Assembly: GCA_900769875.1 (NCBI GenBank)
Contig: CAAGII010000083.1
Coordinates: 3,362-67,361, forward strand
Direction: 5' to 3'
Length of the DNA: 64,000 nt
From: Clostridia bacterium
GTDB taxonomy: Bacteria > Bacillota > Clostridia > Christensenellales > Aristaeellaceae
Within the stretch, counting starts at the first letter, position 1. Each line of letters opens with the position of its first letter. Positions 51,668 to 60,467 of the stretch are shown in pieces. The translations under genes and the position numbers were made by a program. Under the pieces are notes generated by a model. The model was not told the origin of the DNA and ran no database searches. It saw only the letters and a program-made list of their open reading frames with translations.

Positions 51668-53251
51668 ATGCGTCAGATCAAGATATTTGATACCACACTG
51701 CGCGACGGCGAGCAGTCCCCCGGCTGCTCGATGAATCTGAAGGAGAAGATCGAGGTTGCCCGCTGCCTTGAGCGATTGAAGGTGGACGTGATCGAGGCTG
51801 GCTTTGCCATTTCCTCGCCCGGCGATTTTGAGAGCGTGTCCACCATCGCCTCCACGGTGAAGGACTGCTCGGTCGCCTCCCTTGCCCGCGCCACGGTCAA
51901 GGACATCGACTGCGCGTGGGAGGCCGTGAAGCACGCCGCCGATCCGCGCATCCATCTCTTCCTCGCCACCAGCCCGCTGCACATGGAGTACAAGCTCAAA
52001 ATGACCCCCGAGCAGGTGCTGGAGCGCGTGGCCGCCATGACGGCCTATGCGCGCAAATACACCAGCAACGTCGAGTTCTCCGCCGAGGACGCGACGCGCT
52101 CCGATGTGGATTTCCTCTGCCGCGTGGTCGACCTCGCCATCAAAAACGGCGCGACGGTCATCAATCTGCCCGATACGGTGGGCTACACCACGCCCGCTGA
52201 AATGCAGCGGCTGATTGAAAGCGTGATCGCGCGCGTGGAGGGCAGCGACAGGGTGGAGTTCTCCGTGCATTGCCACAACGATCTGGGCATGGCGGTCGCC
52301 AACAGCCTCGCGGGCGTGATGGGCGGCGCGCGCCAGATTGAGTGCACCATCAACGGTCTGGGCGAGCGCGCGGGCAACACCGCGCTGGAGGAGGCCGTGA
52401 TGGCCATGCACACCCGCCCCGACATTTTTGAGGACACCTCCTGCCGCATCGACACCACGCAGATCTCCCGCGCCAGCAAGACTGTGTACCAGATCATCGG
52501 CCAGAAGGCGCCGCTCAACAAGCCGATCGTGGGCCGCAACGCCTTCCTGCATGAGAGCGGCATCCATCAGCACGGCGTGCTGGCCAACAAAAAGACCTAT
52601 GAAATCCTCACCCCCGAGGCGGTGGGCATCCGCACCAGCAATCTGGTGCTGGGCAAGCACTCCGGCCGCCACGCGCTGGAAACCCGCCTGCGCGAGATGG
52701 GCTACGAGCTCAGCGCCGAGGAGCTGACCCGCTGCTTTGCCGAGTTCAAGGAGCTGTGCGACAAGAAGAAGGAGGTCTCCGACGCGGATCTGGAGGCGCT
52801 GGTCACCCACACCTCCACAGACGACGAGGCTGACGCGTGCGGCTACAAGCTGGACTGGTTCGCCGTCAACACCTCCAACTTCACCACCGCCACCGCCACT
52901 GTGTGCCTCAAGCGCGACGGCGAGACCGTGACCGACGTGTGCCTCGGCGACGGCCCTGTGGACGCCGCGTGCAGCGCCATCGACCGCATCATCAAGCCCG
53001 AGGCGCATACCTTCGAGATTTATCAGATCAACTCCATCTCCCAGGGCAAGGATACCCTGGGCGACGTGCATGTGACCCTCAAGGCGGACGGGCGCAGCTT
53101 CACCGGCCACGGCCTGTCCACCGATATCATCGAGGCCTCGATCCTCGCCTACCTCAGCGCCGCCAACAAGCTCAAGGCGTATTCCGATCGCCGCGATCAG
53201 CTTGGGCGCAAGGTGGACGCCAAGGAAAGCCCCAACGACGCTGAAAAGTAA
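51668..53251 (+). CDS. leuA: 2-isopropylmalate synthase
   Basis: 527 residues, long form. The TIM barrel shows DTTLRDGEQSPGCSM, HCHNDLGMAVANSLAG and GERAGNTALEE; the Leu-feedback LeuA_dimer domain lies at the C-terminus (LGDVHVTLKADGRSFTGHG). It condenses 2-ketoisovalerate with acetyl-CoA, the first step of Leu synthesis. AGGAAAGGA precedes the ATG. 55 bases after ilvD. Confidence 0.96.
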   Translation: MRQIKIFDTTLRDGEQSPGCSMNLKEKIEVARCLERLKVDVIEAGFAISSPGDFESVSTIASTVKDCSVASLARATVKDIDCAWEAVKHAADPRIHLFLATSPLHMEYKLKMTPEQVLERVAAMTAYARKYTSNVEFSAEDATRSDVDFLCRVVDLAIKNGATVINLPDTVGYTTPAEMQRLIESVIARVEGSDRVEFSVHCHNDLGMAVANSLAGVMGGARQIECTINGLGERAGNTALEEAVMAMHTRPDIFEDTSCRIDTTQISRASKTVYQIIGQKAPLNKPIVGRNAFLHESGIHQHGVLANKKTYEILTPEAVGIRTSNLVLGKHSGRHALETRLREMGYELSAEELTRCFAEFKELCDKKKEVSDADLEALVTHTSTDDEADACGYKLDWFAVNTSNFTTATATVCLKRDGETVTDVCLGDGPVDAACSAIDRIIKPEAHTFEIYQINSISQGKDTLGDVHVTLKADGRSFTGHGLSTDIIEASILAYLSAANKLKAYSDRRDQLGRKVDAKESPNDAEK

Positions 53252-53265
53252 GGAGGCGACCCACC

Positions 53266-54525
53266 ATGGGCATGACCATGACCGAAAAAATCCTCGCCGC
53301 GCACGCGGGGCTTGACAGCGTGAAGGCGGGCGACCTCATCGAGGCGAGGCTCGACCTTGTGCTGGGCAACGACGTGACCACCCCCGTGGCGGTCGGCGTG
53401 TTCGAGCAGGCGGGCTTTGACCGCGTGTTTGACAAAGAGAAAATCGCCATCGTGCTGGATCACTACACGCCCTGCAAGGACATCAAGTCCGCGGAGCTGT
53501 GCAAAATCGCGCGTGATTTTGCGCGCCGCCATCAGATCACGCACTTCTTTGACGTGGGTCAGGTGGGCATTGAGCATGCGCTTTTGCCCGAAAAGGGCAT
53601 TGTCGCGCCGGGCGAAATGATCATCGGCGCGGACAGCCACACCTGCACCTACGGCGCGCTGGGCGCGTTCTCCACGGGCGTGGGCTCCACCGACATGGCC
53701 GCGGGCATGGCCTCGGGGCTGAACTGGTTCAAGGTGCCCGCCGCCATCCGCGTGGTGCTGCGCGGCCATCTGCAGCCCCATGTCAGCGGCAAGGACGTGA
53801 TTCTTCACCTCATCGGCGCCATCGGCGTGGACGGCGCGCTCTACCGCAGCCTGGAGTTCACGGGCGAGGGCGTTGGGGAGCTTTCCATGGACGACCGCTT
53901 CACCATCGCGAACATGGCCATCGAGGCGGGCGCAAAGAACGGCATCTTCCCCGTGGATGAAAAAACGCTTCAATATGTAGAGGGCCGCGTGGCGCGCCCC
54001 TTCACCGTCTATCAGGCGGATGAGGACGCGGTCTACGAGCGCACGGTCGAGATTGATCTGGACGCGCTGCGTCCCACCGTGGCGCTGCCCCACCTGCCCA
54101 GCAACACCCGCACCGTGGACGAGGTGGCGGGCATGCCGATCGACCAGGTGGTCATCGGCAGCTGCACCAACGGCCGCATCAGCGATATGCGCATCGCTGC
54201 CGGTATCCTGCGCGGGCGCACCGTGGCGCCGGGCGTGCGCTGCATCGTGATTCCCGCCACGCAGAGCGTGTACATGCAGTGCATCGACGAGGGGCTGACG
54301 AAGATCTTCATCGACGCGGGCTGCGCCGTGTCCACCCCCACCTGCGGCCCCTGCCTCGGCGGGCATATGGGCTGCATGTGCGCGGGCGAGCGCGCCGTGA
54401 CCACCACCAACCGCAACTTTGTGGGCCGCATGGGCCATGTGAAGAGCGAGGTCATCCTCGCCTCGCCCGCGGTGGCGGCTGCGTCCGCGGTCAAGGGCTG
54501 CGTGGCTTCGCCCGACATGCTGTAA
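53266..54525 (+). CDS. leuC: 3-isopropylmalate dehydratase large subunit
   Basis: 419 residues, the archaeal/Firmicute LeuC2 length. Fe-S ligand Cys lie in IGSCTNGRISD and TCGPCLGGHMGC; ADSHTCTYGALGAFSTGVGSTD is the aconitase-type substrate region. Works with LeuD. TAAGGAGG precedes the ATG. Confidence 0.96.
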   Translation: MGMTMTEKILAAHAGLDSVKAGDLIEARLDLVLGNDVTTPVAVGVFEQAGFDRVFDKEKIAIVLDHYTPCKDIKSAELCKIARDFARRHQITHFFDVGQVGIEHALLPEKGIVAPGEMIIGADSHTCTYGALGAFSTGVGSTDMAAGMASGLNWFKVPAAIRVVLRGHLQPHVSGKDVILHLIGAIGVDGALYRSLEFTGEGVGELSMDDRFTIANMAIEAGAKNGIFPVDEKTLQYVEGRVARPFTVYQADEDAVYERTVEIDLDALRPTVALPHLPSNTRTVDEVAGMPIDQVVIGSCTNGRISDMRIAAGILRGRTVAPGVRCIVIPATQSVYMQCIDEGLTKIFIDAGCAVSTPTCGPCLGGHMGCMCAGERAVTTTNRNFVGRMGHVKSEVILASPAVAAASAVKGCVASPDML

Positions 54526-54538
54526 GGAGGTACGCGAT

Positions 54539-55039
54539 ATGGTGACCGGCAAGGTTTTCAAATACGGCGACAACGTGGATACCGACGTAATCATCCCCGC
54601 GCGCTACCTCAACGCGCCCTCCCCGGACGAGCTGGCGAAGCACTGCATGGAGGATATCGACGCCTCCTTCGCCACCACCGTCCGCCCCGGCGACATCATG
54701 GTCGGCGGCGCGAACTTCGGCTGCGGCTCCTCGCGCGAGCACGCGCCCATCGCCATCCGCGCCAGCGGCGTGCGCTGCGTGATTGCGCACAGCTTCGCGC
54801 GCATCTTCTACCGCAACAGCATCAACATCGGCTTCCCGATTCTGGAGTGCCCCGAGGCCGCGCAGGCCATTGAGGCGGGCGACACGGTGAGCGTGGACTT
54901 TGCAAGCGGCGTGATTGTGGACGAAACCACCGGCGCGCGCTTTCAGGCCACGGCGTTCCCGCCCTTCATCCAGGGCATCATCGGGAAGGGCGGCCTGCTG
55001 CCCTACCTCAGGGACAAGCTGTCCGCCCAGGCGGAGTAA
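54539..55039 (+). CDS. leuD: 3-isopropylmalate dehydratase small subunit
   Basis: 166 residues. Swivelling aconitase domain with GDNVDTDVIIPARYLN and GGANFGCGSSREHAPIAI. Forms the heterodimer with LeuC, 13 bases upstream. TAAGGAGG precedes the ATG. Confidence 0.96.
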   Translation: MVTGKVFKYGDNVDTDVIIPARYLNAPSPDELAKHCMEDIDASFATTVRPGDIMVGGANFGCGSSREHAPIAIRASGVRCVIAHSFARIFYRNSINIGFPILECPEAAQAIEAGDTVSVDFASGVIVDETTGARFQATAFPPFIQGIIGKGGLLPYLRDKLSAQAE

Positions 55040-55054
55040 AGGAGGAGACTGACC

Positions 55055-56128
55055 ATGCAGTATCAGATTGCGCTGCTTCGTGGCGACGGCATCGGCCCGG
55101 AGATTGTGGCGGGCGCCGTGCGCGTGCTGGAAAAGGTGGGCGAGAAATTCGGCCACAGCTTTGTCTTTACCGATTATCTGCTGGGCGGCGCGTGCATTGA
55201 CGCGACCGGCAAGCCCATCACGCAGGAAACCATCGACGGGTGCCTCGCGAGCGACAGCGTGCTGCTGGGCGCTGTCGGCGGCCCGAAGTGGGACGGCATG
55301 CCCGCCGCGCTCCGCCCGGAGAAGGGTCTGCTGGGTATCCGCGCCGCGATGGGGCTGTACACCAACCTGCGCCCCGCGCGCCTCTACGCCGCGCTCAAGG
55401 ACGAATGCCCGCTGCGCGCCGATATCGTCGTAAAGGGCTTCGACCTGATGATGGTGCGCGAGCTGACCGGCGGCATCTACTTTGGCGAGCGCGGCCGCCG
55501 CGAGGGCGCGCACGGCCCCGAGGCCTACGATACCGAGTGCTACAGCGTGATGGAGATTGAGCGCATCGCCCGCGCCGCGTTCGACGCGGCCATGAAGCGC
55601 CGCCGCAGCGTGACCTCCATTGACAAGTCCAACGTGCTGGAAAGCAGCCGCCTCTGGCGCGAAACGGTGAACCGCGTCGCCAAGGAGTACCCGGAGGTGA
55701 CCCTCACCCACATGCTGGTGGACAATGCCGCCATGCAGCTGGTGCGCAATCCCAGCCAGTTTGACGTGGTGCTGACCAGCAACATGTTCGGCGATATCCT
55801 CTCCGACGAGGCCAGCCAGATCACCGGCTCCATCGGCATGCTGCCCAGCGCGTCCCTTGGCGCGACCAAATGCGGCCTGTATGAGCCCATTCACGGCTCC
55901 GCGCCCGACATCGCGGGGCAGAACAAGGCCAATCCGCTGGCGACCATCCTCAGCGCGGCGATGATGCTGCGCTACGCGCTGGAGCTTGATGACGAGGCGG
56001 ACGCGATCGAGCGCGCCGTGGAACAGTGCCTGGAGGACGGCTGCCGCACGGCGGATATTGCCCGCAGCGGCGAGTGCAGGGTGCTCAGCTGCACCGAAAT
56101 GACCGATGAAGTCATCGCGCGGCTGTAA
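55055..56128 (+). CDS. leuB: 3-isopropylmalate dehydrogenase
   Basis: 357 residues. LLRGDGIGPEI at the start, RAAMGLYTNLRPARLY, VRELTGGIYFGERG, and the metal/NAD block TSNMFGDILSDEASQITGSIGMLPSAS. It gives 2-ketoisocaproate. AGGAGGA precedes the ATG. Confidence 0.97.
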   Translation: MQYQIALLRGDGIGPEIVAGAVRVLEKVGEKFGHSFVFTDYLLGGACIDATGKPITQETIDGCLASDSVLLGAVGGPKWDGMPAALRPEKGLLGIRAAMGLYTNLRPARLYAALKDECPLRADIVVKGFDLMMVRELTGGIYFGERGRREGAHGPEAYDTECYSVMEIERIARAAFDAAMKRRRSVTSIDKSNVLESSRLWRETVNRVAKEYPEVTLTHMLVDNAAMQLVRNPSQFDVVLTSNMFGDILSDEASQITGSIGMLPSASLGATKCGLYEPIHGSAPDIAGQNKANPLATILSAAMMLRYALELDDEADAIERAVEQCLEDGCRTADIARSGECRVLSCTEMTDEVIARL

Positions 56129-56214
56129 AGGGGCGCCAGGAACGTGCGCGGCGGGACGGGTTCCCCCGCGCACGCTGTCTGTGCGCCCGCTGTCATGGGG
56201 AGGAGGCTGAACCC

Positions 56215-57567
56215 TTGTACCGTGAAATCAGCAATCTGTTGCTGTTCTCAGACCTTGCGCAGGATACCATCCTCATGCGCCTCGGCGCTATTTTTGAGGA
56301 CTGGGAGAATCATAGCGCGACCGCGCCGCAGCTGGTGCACCGCATCTACCATGAGGTGAAGCGCCTGCTCGACCTTGCCACCACCTACGGCTTTGACGAG
56401 AATCTGTGGCACAACTACCTCGCCTTCCTGCTCATCAGCCACGAGGACAGCTTTTCGCTGACCTGCGAGCTGAAGGGCGCGACCGAGGGCGGCAGCATCA
56501 ACCGCATCGCGCGGGCGGATTACGCCATTATCAAGCGGCTGTTCGACTTCGACTTTGCGCCCATCGAGCGCGATCTGGGCATCGACTGCTTCACGCTCCT
56601 GTGCCATTACCGCGCCATTCCCAAGAAGGAGCAGATGTACAACCGCGCCGTGTCCGAGCGCGTGCGCGCGCTCAGCCGCGCCGTGGAGAACGCGCGGGAC
56701 GCGGACGAGGTGTTCCGCCTGGTCACCGACACCTTCCGCCGCCACGGCGTGGGGCTGCTGGGCATGAACAAGGCGTTTCGCATTTCGCAGGAGGGCGACG
56801 GCATCGCCTTCCTGCCCATCAACAACATCGACGCGGTCACGCTGGACAGCCTCATCGGCTACGAGCTGCAAAAAAAGCAGCTGCGCGACAACGTCGAGGC
56901 GTTCGTGCAGGGGCGCGGCTGCAACAACATGCTGCTCTACGGCGACGCGGGCACGGGCAAATCCACCTCCGTCAAGGCCATCCTCAACGAGTACAGCGCG
57001 CAGGGGCTGAGGATGATCGAAATCTACAAGCACCAGTTCGGCCTGCTCAGCGAGGTCATCCGCCGCGTCAAGCACCGCCATTACCGCTTCATCATCTTCA
57101 TCGACGACCTCAGCTTTGAGGAAAGCGAGGTGGAGTACAAGTTCCTCAAGGCGGTGATTGAGGGCGGCATCGAAACCAAGCCGGACAACGTGCTGATCTG
57201 CGCCACCTCCAACCGCCGCCACCTCGTGCAGGAAACCTGGCGCGACCGCGACGATATGGAGCACAACGGCGATATCCACCGCAGCGACACCATGCAGGAA
57301 AAGCTGTCGCTGGCCGCGCGCTTCGGCTGCTCCATCAACTATTCCGCGCCCGACCGCAGGCTCTGGCAGGAGCTGGTCGAGGGGCTCGCCGCGCGCCACA
57401 GCGAAATCACGCTGCCGCGCGAGCAGCTGCTGCTGGAGGCGAACCGCTGGGAGCTTCGCCACGGCGGCGTCAGCGGACGCACCGCGCAGCAGTTTGTCAA
57501 TTATCTGTCGGGCCTTGCGCGTCGCGACAGCGAATCAGGAAAGAAGGAACCGTATGCTGACGCTTGA
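56215..57567 (+). CDS. DUF815-family AAA-type ATPase
   Basis: 450 residues. Residues about 1-215 are helical and lack a recognised motif. The ATPase domain follows: NNMLLYGDAGTGKSTSVKAIL (Walker A), FIIFIDDLSFEE (Walker B), and a sensor region CATSNRRHL. DUF815 proteins are uncharacterised. The start is TTG with GGGGAGGAGG eight bases upstream. The gene lies inside the amino-acid operon and overlaps ilvA by 14 bases. Whether it has any link to amino-acid synthesis is unknown. Confidence 0.87.
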   Translation: MYREISNLLLFSDLAQDTILMRLGAIFEDWENHSATAPQLVHRIYHEVKRLLDLATTYGFDENLWHNYLAFLLISHEDSFSLTCELKGATEGGSINRIARADYAIIKRLFDFDFAPIERDLGIDCFTLLCHYRAIPKKEQMYNRAVSERVRALSRAVENARDADEVFRLVTDTFRRHGVGLLGMNKAFRISQEGDGIAFLPINNIDAVTLDSLIGYELQKKQLRDNVEAFVQGRGCNNMLLYGDAGTGKSTSVKAILNEYSAQGLRMIEIYKHQFGLLSEVIRRVKHRHYRFIIFIDDLSFEESEVEYKFLKAVIEGGIETKPDNVLICATSNRRHLVQETWRDRDDMEHNGDIHRSDTMQEKLSLAARFGCSINYSAPDRRLWQELVEGLAARHSEITLPREQLLLEANRWELRHGGVSGRTAQQFVNYLSGLARRDSESGKKEPYADA

Positions 57568-58750
57568 CAAAATCTACCATGCCGCCTTTGTGCTCAAATC
57601 GGTCGCGAGAAAAACCGACCTGATTCAGGCCCCGGTGCTTTCGCGCGGCTTCTCCATGTACCTGAAAACCGAGAACCTGCAGCTGACCGGTTCGTTCAAG
57701 CTGCGCGGCGCGTACTACAAGATCAGCCAGCTGGGCGAGGAGCAGCGCAACGCCGGCGTGATCGCCTGCAGCGCCGGCAACCACGCGCAGGGCGTGGCGC
57801 TGGCGGCGACCCGCATGGGCATCAAGAGCATCGTGTGCATGCCCGACGGCGCGCCCATCTCCAAGGTGGAGGCCACCAAGGCGCTGGGCGCGGAGGTGCG
57901 CCTGGTGAAGGGCGCCTACGACGACGCGGCCGCCTACGCCGCAAAGCTGCAGCAGGAAACCGGCATGACCTTCGTCCATCCCTTCAACGACGACGAGGTG
58001 ATCGCCGGTCAGGGCACCATCGGTCTGGAAATCCTTGACCAGCTGCCGGACGTGGACGCGGTCATCTGCCCCGTGGGCGGCGGCGGACTCATCAGCGGCG
58101 TGGCCTTCGCCATCAAGCAGCTCAACCCGAAGGTGAAGGTCTACGGCGTGCAGGCGGAAAACGCGCCCGGCATGGCGCGCTCGATCCGCGAGGGCAGCCC
58201 TGTGACGCTGGAGAGCGCCAAGACCTTCGCTGACGGCATCGCCGTCAAGCACCCCGGCGACCTCACCTTCGATATCGTCAGCCGCTATGTGGACGACGTG
58301 GTGACCGTCTCCGAGGACGAGATCGCCGCCGCCATCCTCGCGCTGCTGGAAAAGCAGAAGGTCATCGCTGAGGGCGCGGGCGCGGTATCCGTCGCCGCGG
58401 CCATGTTCGGCAAGCTGCCCATCGAGGGCAAGAAGGTTGTGTGCCTTGTCAGCGGCGGCAACATTGACGTGAACATCCTCAGCCGCGTGATTACGCGCGG
58501 CCTCATTACCGCCGGGCGCAACGCCACGCTGCACATCGCGCTGGAGGACAAGCCCGGCCAGCTGACCAGCGTCAGCCGCATCGTGAGCGAATGCGGCGCG
58601 AACGTGGTGAGCGTGTTCCACGGCCATTCCGACGCGAACACCGCCGTGACCAGCTGCTCGCTGACCCTCGGCCTTGAAACCCGCGATTTCGAGCAGATCG
58701 CTGAGATCAAGCGCCGCCTCGCGGAGGAAGGCTTTCATGTGACGGACTGA
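57554..58750 (+). CDS. ilvA: Threonine ammonia-lyase (threonine dehydratase)
   Basis: 398 residues. It makes 2-ketobutyrate for Ile. PLP Lys is K49 in LTGSFKLRGAY; CSAGNHAQGVA and the PLP-phosphate loop VGGGGLISG follow. A single C-terminal ACT-type domain (LHIALEDKPGQLTSVSRIVSECGANVV) matches the shorter TdcB/IlvA class. The start ATG (AAGAAGGA upstream) lies in the end of the DUF815 gene. Last gene of the operon; ridA lies convergent beyond. Confidence 0.94.
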   Translation: MLTLDKIYHAAFVLKSVARKTDLIQAPVLSRGFSMYLKTENLQLTGSFKLRGAYYKISQLGEEQRNAGVIACSAGNHAQGVALAATRMGIKSIVCMPDGAPISKVEATKALGAEVRLVKGAYDDAAAYAAKLQQETGMTFVHPFNDDEVIAGQGTIGLEILDQLPDVDAVICPVGGGGLISGVAFAIKQLNPKVKVYGVQAENAPGMARSIREGSPVTLESAKTFADGIAVKHPGDLTFDIVSRYVDDVVTVSEDEIAAAILALLEKQKVIAEGAGAVSVAAAMFGKLPIEGKKVVCLVSGGNIDVNILSRVITRGLITAGRNATLHIALEDKPGQLTSVSRIVSECGANVVSVFHGHSDANTAVTSCSLTLGLETRDFEQIAEIKRRLAEEGFHVTD

Positions 58751-58962
58751 GGAAATGGGCGGGCGCAGCCTGGCAATGAGCTTGCTGATGTGAGCCATGA
58801 CACGGTTGCGATCGCTGAGCTCTAAAGTCTTCATATGAATGGAGTCATTCTTGAAAAGGACTATTCGGCCTGCGCAACATACCATCACAGAACCAGTCTG
58901 GAACAGTTCGTTGTCGGCAGGAGAAGGAATCCGCTGAACCGCCGAATCCCGCTTTTTCACGC

Positions 58963-58998
58963 AAATCGCCCCGGACAGGCATTCGTCCGGGGCGATTT
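58963..58998. terminator. Hairpin between ilvA and ridA
   Basis: A perfect 14-bp stem AAATCGCCCCGGAC / GTCCGGGGCGATTT with an eight-base loop, ending the two convergent units. T-runs are short. Bases 58751-58962 upstream hold no gene I can support; a short minus-strand coding-like stretch there may be a remnant. Confidence 0.65.
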
Positions 58999-59018
58999 GT
59001 CACGCGATCGGGATGTGT

Positions 59019-59399
59019 TTACTCCCTGCAGGCGATGGCCTCGATTTCGATGGCCGCGTCGCGGGGAAGCCGCGCCACCTGCACGCACGCGCGCGCCGGG
59101 GGATTGGCGGGGAAGAACTCCGCGTACGCGGCGTTGACGGCGGCGAAATCATTCAGATCACGCAGGAAAATGGTGGTCTTGACGATATCGGCCATGGTGC
59201 AGCCGGCCTGCGCCAAAATTGCCTGAATGTTGCGCAGGCACTGCGCGGTCTGCTCGGCAATGGTGCCCTGCAGCAGCTCGCCGGTTTCGGGCACAAAATA
59301 CAGCTGACCGGATACAAAGACCATATTGCCTGCCTTCACCGCCTGGCTGTAGGGGCCGATGGCGGCGGGCGCGTTCGGGGTTGCGATGATCTGGTTCAT
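59019..59399 (-). CDS. ridA: RidA family reactive-intermediate deaminase
   Basis: 126 residues. YjgF/YER057c/UK114 fold: AIGPYSQAVKAGNMVFVSGQL, TIFLRDLNDFAAVNAAYAEFF, and PARACVQVARLPRDAAIEIEAIA, with R103 and E120 where the family binds its substrate carboxylate and activates water. It hydrolyses 2-aminoacrylate and 2-aminocrotonate, the by-products of PLP dehydratases such as IlvA, encoded next door. AGAAAGGAAGG precedes the ATG. Confidence 0.95.
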   Translation of the reverse strand: MNQIIATPNAPAAIGPYSQAVKAGNMVFVSGQLYFVPETGELLQGTIAEQTAQCLRNIQAILAQAGCTMADIVKTTIFLRDLNDFAAVNAAYAEFFPANPPARACVQVARLPRDAAIEIEAIACRE

Positions 59400-59426
59400 G
59401 GGGATTCCTTCCTTTCTGTGGCGCGG

Positions 59427-60245
59427 TCAGCCCTCGCGCATCTGCAGCGCGCCGTTGGTCGTTTCCGCCCAGCTGTAGCTGGTCATGTACTCGCCAAGAT
59501 AGGCGCTGATGGCGCGCGCGTCGCCGCGCAGAAAATCGTACAGGTCGCAGGAAACCTTGCTCACATCCAGCCGGAGCTGGTTGCGGTCACGAATGAGGAT
59601 GTCCTCCGCGTGCACGTCGCGCAGGCTCTTGCGCAGGCTGGAGATCAGTTTGCGCACATAATCCTTCTGCGCGGTGTCGGACGGATCGTTCTCCCACAGG
59701 GCCGCGGCGATATCGGCGTTGGTCACGGCGCCGCCGCGCCTGTCCACCAGATAGGCGAGCAGCTCCTTGGCCTTGGAGCGCTCAAAGTGGATGGGATGAT
59801 CGTCCGCAAACACCTCAAACTGCCCGAAGGTCTGCATATGCACAAGGCACGCTTCGCCGCTCGCGTTGTGGCGGGGGAGCATGTTCATGGCGTCCAGCGC
59901 GCTGTAGATTTTTTCCAGCGTCACGGGCTTCATTATATAGCCCTGCGCGTGCATTTCCCACGCGTCCAGCGCGCGGTCGGGGCTGGCGGTGCAGAACATC
60001 ACGCAGACCGACGGGTAAAGCTGCCGCAGCGCGGCGGCAAAGGCGACGCCGTCCTCGCCGCCGACGCTTGTCTCGGTGAACAGATAACGAGGCGCCTGCC
60101 CTGACGCCTTGAGGTGGCGCGCGTGATCCATCAGCTGGCTGGCGGACATGGCTACCTTCAGTGTTTCGTGCGGAAAGAGACGTGATACCTCGTCTTGCAG
60201 GTGCGCAAGATCCTGCGGATTGTCATCAAGCAGGAAAATAATCAT
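59427..60245 (-). CDS. Atypical response regulator: REC domain with SARP/BTAD-like DNA-binding domain
   Basis: 272 residues. Residues 1-115 fold as a receiver: acidic pair D7-D8, T86 and K106 are in place, but the phospho-acceptor position is E58 (LFTETSVGG against the usual F-L-D-x-x-M-P-G). Residues about 135-235 match the OmpR/SARP-type winged helix that precedes BTAD domains (FGQFEVFADDHPIHFERSKAKELLAYLVDRRGGAVTNADIAAALWE). No histidine kinase is nearby. The ATG has AGGAGG ten bases upstream; longer frames have none. It is divergent from the secreted-paralogue array and has the same direct-repeat operator in front of its own gene. Confidence 0.85.
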   Translation of the reverse strand: MIIFLLDDNPQDLAHLQDEVSRLFPHETLKVAMSASQLMDHARHLKASGQAPRYLFTETSVGGEDGVAFAAALRQLYPSVCVMFCTASPDRALDAWEMHAQGYIMKPVTLEKIYSALDAMNMLPRHNASGEACLVHMQTFGQFEVFADDHPIHFERSKAKELLAYLVDRRGGAVTNADIAAALWENDPSDTAQKDYVRKLISSLRKSLRDVHAEDILIRDRNQLRLDVSKVSCDLYDFLRGDARAISAYLGEYMTSYSWAETTNGALQMREG

Positions 60246-60281
60246 GCCGATCGAGCCTCCTGCAGCGTTGCTGTGAGGATT

Positions 60282-60314
60282 AGTATACCTGCGCAATGTG
60301 ACAGCAATGTGACA
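60282..60314 (-). promoter_or_regulatory. Regulator promoter with 11-bp direct-repeat operator
   Basis: On the minus strand: TGTCAC (60309-60314), 5 bases, TGTCAC (60298-60303), 10 bases, TATACT (60282-60287). The two 11-base units are identical. No -35 consensus. It suggests autoregulation. Confidence 0.75.
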
Positions 60315-60391
60315 ACCAGTTGGACGTCTGGAGGAAATCACGCCAAAACGGTGAAAAAATATTTGAAAAAACATGCAGAAACGGGCGAATT

Positions 60392-60424
60392 TGTCACTGA
60401 TCTGTCCCTGTGCACGCATATAAT
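60392..60424 (+). promoter_or_regulatory. Paralogue 1 promoter with direct-repeat operator
   Basis: TGTCAC (60392-60397), 5 bases, TGTCCC (60403-60408), 10 bases, TATAAT (60419-60424). No -35 consensus. Confidence 0.8.
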
Positions 60425-60467
60425 AGTGTCAAGCAGTTCTACTGCAAGATTAAAGGAGGAAAATCCC

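Noticed and set aside
58751..58962. Possible gene remnant on the minus strand behind ilvA
   Set aside because: A coding-looking stretch (around HMKTLELSDRN) exists, but no family is recognised and it has no ribosome site, so I do not call it.
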